DNA of 37,452 bases from Methanosaeta sp. PtaB.Bin018 (GTDB lineage: Archaea > Halobacteriota > Methanosarcinia > Methanotrichales > Methanotrichaceae). Both the position numbers and the translations under genes were made by a program. The stretch covers positions 1 through 37,452 of the forward strand of contig MVQH01000058.1 in the NCBI GenBank assembly GCA_002067755.1. Direction: 5' to 3'. The notes beneath the pieces are model-generated. The model saw only the letters and a program-made list of their open reading frames with translations, searched no databases and was not told the DNA's origin. This document shows, piece after piece, positions 33,127-37,452 of the stretch; within the stretch, counting starts at the first letter, position 1; the number at the start of each line of letters is the position of its first letter.

Positions 33127-33738
33127 TCACCGTCCGAAGCGCCTATCTCTTCGTTGCCAGTCCCTGATGGCGCGAAGGAAATCGATCTTTCTCAGGGCGC
33201 GCCAGTCGACGTCAGTAAAATAAAGCTCTGAATAAGCGGCCTGCCAGATCATGAAATCGCTGAGCTGCTTGCCTCCGGCTCTTATCACCAGGTCAGGTCT
33301 CTGTCTGAACCTGAGATGGGCCTCTATCGACTCTTCGTTGATATCCTCAGGATCAAGACATCCATTTTGTACATCTTGCAGGAGGCTCCTGAATGCCTCT
33401 GCAACCTCGTGCTTTCCTCCGTAGCCTATCGATATGATCATTTTTACTCCAACGCCGTCGCCCATGTGTTCGATGCCATCGACCGTGTGCAAGCTGACCT
33501 GAGCCGGGGCATCTGCAAGCTCTGCGGCAACACGTGCTCGAATCTCTGGCGCATCATCATTTACATAGAGCATTATGGAACCAAGGCCTGTAGATCTGCA
33601 CCAGTCCAGCACGGACCTCAATTGCTTCAAGCCCCGGCCTCTCAGATCCCCGGAGCTGAGGACAACTGCTACACATGTGGGTATCCTGTTTTTGGAGATC
33701 TTAGCTTCCAGGATCCGTTCGTAAAGGCGATGAATCAT
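33127..33738 (-). CDS. cis-Prenyltransferase (UppS-like) homologue lacking the catalytic DGN motif
   Basis: The C-terminal half is clearly of the undecaprenyl diphosphate synthase family: MIISIGYGGKHEVAEAF, RPDLVIRAGGKQLSDFMIWQ and AYSELYFTDVDW. The N-terminal active-site loop, normally H-V-A-x-I-M-D-G-N-x-x-W, reads CVAVVLSSGDLRGRGLKQLR, so the catalytic Asp is lost, and the E-Q-R-L-S signature is changed to KQLS. The N-terminus MIHRLYERILEAKI matches the usual family opening and sets the start at 33738, after GAGG. Such motif-less homologues can be partner subunits, as Nus1/NgBR is in eukaryotes. It is divergent from the DUF92 gene with 42 nt between starts. Confidence 0.82.
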   Translation of the reverse strand: MIHRLYERILEAKISKNRIPTCVAVVLSSGDLRGRGLKQLRSVLDWCRSTGLGSIMLYVNDDAPEIRARVAAELADAPAQVSLHTVDGIEHMGDGVGVKMIISIGYGGKHEVAEAFRSLLQDVQNGCLDPEDINEESIEAHLRFRQRPDLVIRAGGKQLSDFMIWQAAYSELYFTDVDWRALRKIDFLRAIRDWQRRDRRFGR

Positions 33739-33780
33739 GTTTGAGATCCTCGTGCTCTCCATAGGCAAAGTATTTTTGCG

Positions 33781-35007
33781 ATGAATCAGTTCTTGAGGTT
33801 CATGCAAAGGGATGATATTGCCAGGATGGCCATCGGGCTGATGGCGCTATTGCTGCCTTACGCCGGGGCTCTTACAGTTCTTCCCCTTGGGGCCCTCATC
33901 CTTTTTGACCCGGGCTCTCGCATGCTTTCAGCCTCCTTGGCGATGCTCATCCTCCTGAGGCCTGCCCTGAGCATCATGCACTGCGACCTCCCGCTATACG
34001 TGATTGCCATCTCATTCGTGGCGTCCACTTTTGCCCCTCTGGCTTTTAAGAGGCTCGAGTCCCTGGCAGGAAGCATGATCTACCTCATGATCACAGTTGC
34101 TCTGGGCTATCCCCTGGCGAGCATGATCTCCTCAGGAAGCCTGTCGTCTGAGAGGATCCTTTTCCTCGCGATCTTGGCTGGTCTCTCCGGTGCTTTTCTG
34201 CACCATGCTTCGAAGGAGCGTGACTTCGCAGTCCCATTCGGCACTGCAATGGTGATGTGGCTCTTCTCCTTTGACTATCCTCTGCCAGAGCTGCCGCGCA
34301 TCCTGCTCATATTTATTTTTGCTCTCATGCTCGGAATTGGAGCCTACTGGGCCAAGGCCGCAGACTCGGATGCAGTGCTGAGCGAGGCCATAGTAGGCCT
34401 TCTCGTCATCTTGTTTGGAGGACTGAACTGGTTCTTGCTTCTGCTTGCCTTTTATCTGATGGGAGGCGGTTTCACTCATTATGGATACGCCTACAAGGAT
34501 AAGCTGGGAATTGCTCAGTCGCATGGGGGCGTGCGCGGCTACAAAAATGTTTACAGCAACAGCCTTGTACCCCTGGCTCTGGCCATCTGTTACGGAATTT
34601 ATGGAAGCGACGTCTTCATTTACGCCTTCATCGGTTCAGTGGCTACAGCCAACGGCGACACTCTGGCCAGCGAGATCGGCGAGACGAGCCGCTCCAAGCC
34701 GAGGATGATCACCACCCTCAAAGAGACGCAGCCAGGCGTTGATGGTGGTGTGACGCCTCTTGGCGAAGCGGCTTCGATTGTGGGCGCCCTCATCATAGGC
34801 CTCCTTGCCACTGTCACTGGCATGGTCGGCATCTTTGGCATCATCGTGGGAACGATCGGCGGATTCCTTGGCACCAACTTCGACAGCTTTCTTGGAGCCA
34901 CGCTTCAGAGCCGTGGCATTTTGAGCAACAATGGGGTGAACCTTGTGGCGACCGCCTTCGGAGCTGGGGTCGGCGGATGCCTCTGGTACCTGCTGCAAAT
35001 TATTTAG
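33781..35007 (+). CDS. DUF92 (TIGR00297, VTE6-like) family membrane protein
   Basis: The 408-residue protein has about ten membrane segments. The C-terminal two thirds match DUF92: GGGFTHYGYAYKDKLGIAQS, RGYKNVYSNSL, SVATANGDTLASEIGETS (conserved D and E), GVDGGVTPLGEAAS and GGFLGTNFDSFLGATLQ. The plant relative VTE6 phosphorylates phytyl phosphate to the diphosphate. By extension this may be a kinase of prenyl phosphates; its position opposite a cis-prenyltransferase gene supports work in polyprenol lipid metabolism. That function is inference for archaea. Confidence 0.85.
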   Translation: MNQFLRFMQRDDIARMAIGLMALLLPYAGALTVLPLGALILFDPGSRMLSASLAMLILLRPALSIMHCDLPLYVIAISFVASTFAPLAFKRLESLAGSMIYLMITVALGYPLASMISSGSLSSERILFLAILAGLSGAFLHHASKERDFAVPFGTAMVMWLFSFDYPLPELPRILLIFIFALMLGIGAYWAKAADSDAVLSEAIVGLLVILFGGLNWFLLLLAFYLMGGGFTHYGYAYKDKLGIAQSHGGVRGYKNVYSNSLVPLALAICYGIYGSDVFIYAFIGSVATANGDTLASEIGETSRSKPRMITTLKETQPGVDGGVTPLGEAASIVGALIIGLLATVTGMVGIFGIIVGTIGGFLGTNFDSFLGATLQSRGILSNNGVNLVATAFGAGVGGCLWYLLQII

Positions 35008-35030
35008 GCAAAAAACCACCACTTGCATTC

Positions 35031-35849
35031 ATGAAGATATTCGGGATTTTCGGCGATCCCATCGAGCACAGTCTCTCTCCAGCCATGCATAATGCAGCCT
35101 TCCGAGCGTTGGGAATAGACGCATGCTATCATGCCTTTCGCGTCTCTTTAAAATGCCTGGAAGATGCCCTCATTGGTGCAGCAGCCATGGGCTTTGGCGG
35201 TTTGAATCTGACCATACCCCTGAAGGAGAAGGCGCTGGAGCTGGACGTCCTGCAGCCCGATGAGCTCGCAGAGGCTATCGGAGCGGTGAACACAGTATCC
35301 TTCGGTCGGGACCGACGGATCGCGGGCCACAACACCGATGGAGAGGGCGCACTCCAGGCCCTGAGGGATGCAGAGATAGGGCTTCGGGGCAGCAAAGTGC
35401 TTTTGATTGGGGCTGGCGGGGCGGCTCGCGCCATTGCCTACTCTCTGAAGCACGAGGGCGCAGAGATCCTGGTCGCAAATCGGAGCGCACAAAAGGCAGA
35501 TGAGCTGGCTGCATCGGTAGGTGGAATCGGCTTTGGCCTGTGCGATCTGGGCCAACTCGTCCTTCAGTCGGATATAATAATAAACGCCACCTCTGTCGGC
35601 ATGAAGAACGGCGATCCAAGCCTATTCGATGGCAGATTGCTTCGAAGAGGTCAGGTCGTCTTCGATATCGTTTACAATCGCGAGACAGAGCTCCTCAAAG
35701 CAGCTCGCCAGGCAGGTGCTGTGGCCATCGACGGCGTGATGATGCTGGTCTACCAGGGAGCAAGATCGCTGGAGATCTGGACAGGCCTGAAGGCTCCAGT
35801 GCATGTTATGGAGAGAGCTGTTCGAGATGGACTGAAGGAGAGAAGATGA
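35031..35849 (+). CDS. aroE: Shikimate dehydrogenase
   Basis: AroE reduces 3-dehydroshikimate with NADPH. The 272-residue chain starts MKIFGIFGDPIEHSLSPAMH, including the substrate SLSP, followed by NLTIPLKEKAL with the catalytic Lys, NTDGEG with the catalytic Asp, and the dinucleotide loop GAGGAARAIAYSL. The ATG at 35031 is 23 nt after the DUF92 stop; the longer frame to 34977 overlaps that gene. Its stop overlaps tyrA by four nt (ATGA), so the two form an aromatic amino-acid pair. Confidence 0.95.
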   Translation: MKIFGIFGDPIEHSLSPAMHNAAFRALGIDACYHAFRVSLKCLEDALIGAAAMGFGGLNLTIPLKEKALELDVLQPDELAEAIGAVNTVSFGRDRRIAGHNTDGEGALQALRDAEIGLRGSKVLLIGAGGAARAIAYSLKHEGAEILVANRSAQKADELAASVGGIGFGLCDLGQLVLQSDIIINATSVGMKNGDPSLFDGRLLRRGQVVFDIVYNRETELLKAARQAGAVAIDGVMMLVYQGARSLEIWTGLKAPVHVMERAVRDGLKERR

Positions 35850-36715
35850 CGCGCATACTGATATTGGGAGGCACGGGCGAGACTGGATCGTGGTTCGCAC
35901 GCTATTTTAAAGAGAAGGGCTTCGAGGTATCCATCTGGGGGCCGAGGGGCAGGGTGGAGGTGGCAGAACGCCTTGGTGTGCGGTATGCTACCGATTGGCT
36001 AAAAGAGGTGGAGACGAGCGACATCGTCCTAGTCAGCGTCCTGATCGAAAAGACCGTGGAGGTGATACGCGAGGTTGCGCCTCGCATGCATGCAGGAAGC
36101 CTGCTCATGGATGTGACCTCGATAAAATCGGGCCCTGTGAAGGCCATGAAGACCTATGCGCCAAAGGGCGTTGAGGTTTTGGGCACTCATCCCATGTTCG
36201 GGCCCACAATGCCAAACATGCGCGGCCAGACCATCATCCTCACTCCTGTGAAAGGAAAGAGCGAAAAATGGCTACCTGTCATTCGGTCGATCTTCGAATC
36301 AGATGGTGCGAAGATAGAGACATTGGACGCAGACGAGCACGATGAGATCATGGCCGTCGTGCAGGCTCTGGCGCACTTTGCCTACATCGGCATTGGAGCG
36401 ACGCTGAAGTCTCTTGACTTCGACGTGGAGAGGTCAAGGAGGTTCATGTCTCCTGTCTATGAGATCATGATAGACTTTGTTGGTCGCATCCTGGACCAGA
36501 ACCCTGAGCTGTATGCCTCCATCCAGAAAAATCCAAAGGCGATGCGTGTGCGACAGACCTTCGTGGCCGAGTGCATGCGGCTGTGCGAGAGCGCTGATGC
36601 AGGCGATCTGGAGGGCTTCAAGAACATTATGCGCGAGGCTGCTGAACACTACGGAAGGACGCATGAGGCGATGGAGAGGTCCGACAGGATCATCAGAGGG
36701 AGAATTGAAGAATAA
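35846..36715 (+). CDS. tyrA: Prephenate dehydrogenase
   Basis: The 289-residue protein converts prephenate to 4-hydroxyphenylpyruvate on the tyrosine route. The NAD-binding start is ILILGGTGETGSWFARYF. TSIKSGPVKAM and GTHPMFGPTMPN (with the conserved His) are family signatures, and the C-terminal helical domain follows (MAVVQALAHFAYIGIGATL). Length is typical for the single-domain enzyme; no chorismate mutase or ACT domain is attached. The start overlaps the aroE stop. It converges on the aminotransferase gene with 11 nt between stops. Confidence 0.93.
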   Translation: MTRILILGGTGETGSWFARYFKEKGFEVSIWGPRGRVEVAERLGVRYATDWLKEVETSDIVLVSVLIEKTVEVIREVAPRMHAGSLLMDVTSIKSGPVKAMKTYAPKGVEVLGTHPMFGPTMPNMRGQTIILTPVKGKSEKWLPVIRSIFESDGAKIETLDADEHDEIMAVVQALAHFAYIGIGATLKSLDFDVERSRRFMSPVYEIMIDFVGRILDQNPELYASIQKNPKAMRVRQTFVAECMRLCESADAGDLEGFKNIMREAAEHYGRTHEAMERSDRIIRGRIEE

Positions 36716-36726
36716 GTGCCAGCGAC

Positions 36727-37452
36727 TTAAATTGACTTGCGGCTTCGGCGGTCAAGGTATCTCTCGATCCTCTGCAGCCCCTCGGCAATATTCTCCATGG
36801 AGTTGGCATAAGAGAACCTGAGGTACCCTTCACCATTGCGCCCAAAGTCAATGCCCGGGGTGCAGCCCACGTGCGCCCTCTCCAGGATATCGAAGGCCAG
36901 ACTGTAGGAATCCCCTGAGAATGCCCGCGCATTTGCGAATACATAAAATGCGCCCGTTGGCTCGACGGTGATGCCGAAGCCCAAAGCTTTCAGCCGCTTG
37001 ATCATGAACTGCCTTCGATGATTGTAAATGCGTTTCATCTCGGCCACGGCGACTGAGGTCTCCTGCAAGGCGGCGATGCCTGCCTTTTGCGCAAGCGAGC
37101 TGGCACAGATAAAGAAGTTCTGCTGCATCTTCTGAATGGGGCGGATGAAATTTTCTGGGGCTATCAGATAGCCGAGCCGAAGCCCTGTCATGGCGTAGAG
37201 CTTTGAAAAGCCGTTCAGGACAAAGGCGTGCTCTGTGAACTCAAGGATGGAATGCTCCCTGCCTTCGTAGACCAGGCCGTGATAGATCTCGTCTGAAACG
37301 ATGTACGGCTGGAACTTGGCGATGGAGCGCATTGTGCTCTCAGAGAGAAGGTTGCCTGTCGGATTGGAGGGCGAGTTGATGAGAATCGCCTTGGTCCTCT
37401 CTGTGATCGTCTCGGCTATCGCCTCGGGCCTGTACTGGAATCCGTCAGCTTC
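36727..37452 (-). CDS. Class I/II PLP-dependent aminotransferase (5' end outside window)
   Basis: The frame is open to the window edge and contains the last 241 residues of an aspartate-aminotransferase fold enzyme. Visible are LINSPSNPTGNLLSE, IVSDEIYHGLVY, the Schiff-base Lys in FVLNGFSKLYAMTGLRLGYL, and the C-terminal substrate-binding Arg region GEGYLRFSYANSMENIAEG. Methanogen relatives act on aspartate or aromatic amino acids; being convergent to tyrA may hint at the latter, but this is not a common transcript. The missing part is roughly 130-150 residues. Confidence 0.9.
   Translation of the reverse strand, partial: EADGFQYRPEAIAETITERTKAILINSPSNPTGNLLSESTMRSIAKFQPYIVSDEIYHGLVYEGREHSILEFTEHAFVLNGFSKLYAMTGLRLGYLIAPENFIRPIQKMQQNFFICASSLAQKAGIAALQETSVAVAEMKRIYNHRRQFMIKRLKALGFGITVEPTGAFYVFANARAFSGDSYSLAFDILERAHVGCTPGIDFGRNGEGYLRFSYANSMENIAEGLQRIERYLDRRSRKSI

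Noticed and set aside
34977-35030. Upstream extension of aroE
   Set aside because: It overlaps the DUF92 C-terminus and lies before the conserved FGIFGDPIEHSLSP start of the family.
35540-35845. Upstream extension of tyrA into aroE
   Set aside because: The sequence is an out-of-frame reading of aroE; the ATGA overlap at 35846 gives the natural start.

Overview
The window looks like a chromosomal segment of a methanogenic archaeon of the Methanothrix (Methanosaeta) type. Archaeal markers are 30S proteins S3Ae and S17e, archaeosine-type/tRNA G10 methyltransferase TrmG10, the GTP cyclohydrolase MptA of tetrahydromethanopterin synthesis, tRNA 2'-phosphotransferase KptA, a Tfx-family regulator, DUF1616 and UPF0216 proteins, and AT-rich TATA boxes at short distances before starts. 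A regulator with a FilR1-type domain and several secreted, sequon-rich proteins point to the Methanosarcinales and to Methanothrix in particular; that genus assignment is inference.

Layout. 1-155: tail of a TnpB-type gene and its hairpin. 156-710: acylphosphatase with a coiled-coil tail. 719-3903 (minus): secreted protein, rubrerythrin, flavin reductase, CPBP membrane protease. 4321-6689 (plus): compact operon of DUF1616 protein, unknown, Tfx regulator, secreted Ig-like protein. 6794-10803 (plus): cation efflux (CDF) transporter overlapping a 1038-residue CHAT-STAND ATPase-TPR protein. 10850-11930 (minus): small membrane protein and a decayed IS transposase gene that is itself interrupted by a 159-bp MITE with an 8-bp target duplication. 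11955-13186 (minus): FilR1-type regulator with a small exported protein. 13343-16718 (minus): S-adenosylhomocysteine hydrolase, APH-like kinase, TrmG10.

17059-21782 (plus): hydantoinase/oxoprolinase-like, histone-deacetylase family, HD phosphohydrolase, UPF0216. 21830-23236: protein of five exact 34-residue repeats, then ThiD. 23290-25565: S17e, DapA, DapB and an unknown Cys protein in an overlapping operon. 25769-27565: ClC channel with CBS domains. 27782-30172 (minus): possible Cys-rich microprotein, S3Ae, large secreted duplicated-domain protein. 30365-32323 (minus): small acidic protein, MptA, unknown. 32423 onward: KptA; a cis-prenyltransferase homologue without its catalytic motif, divergent from a DUF92 (VTE6-like) kinase; AroE and TyrA; and the C-terminal part of an aminotransferase running off the window end.

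Functional themes are amino-acid synthesis (DapA/B, AroE, TyrA, aminotransferase), cofactors (MptA, ThiD), RNA processing and SAM recycling (KptA, TrmG10, SAH hydrolase), prenyl lipid metabolism, and cell envelope. The most interesting items are the CHAT-STAND-TPR protein with a substituted catalytic His, the reconstructable MITE insertion, the motif-less cis-prenyltransferase beside DUF92, and the 34-residue LPED-repeat protein. No tRNA, rRNA or CRISPR array was seen.
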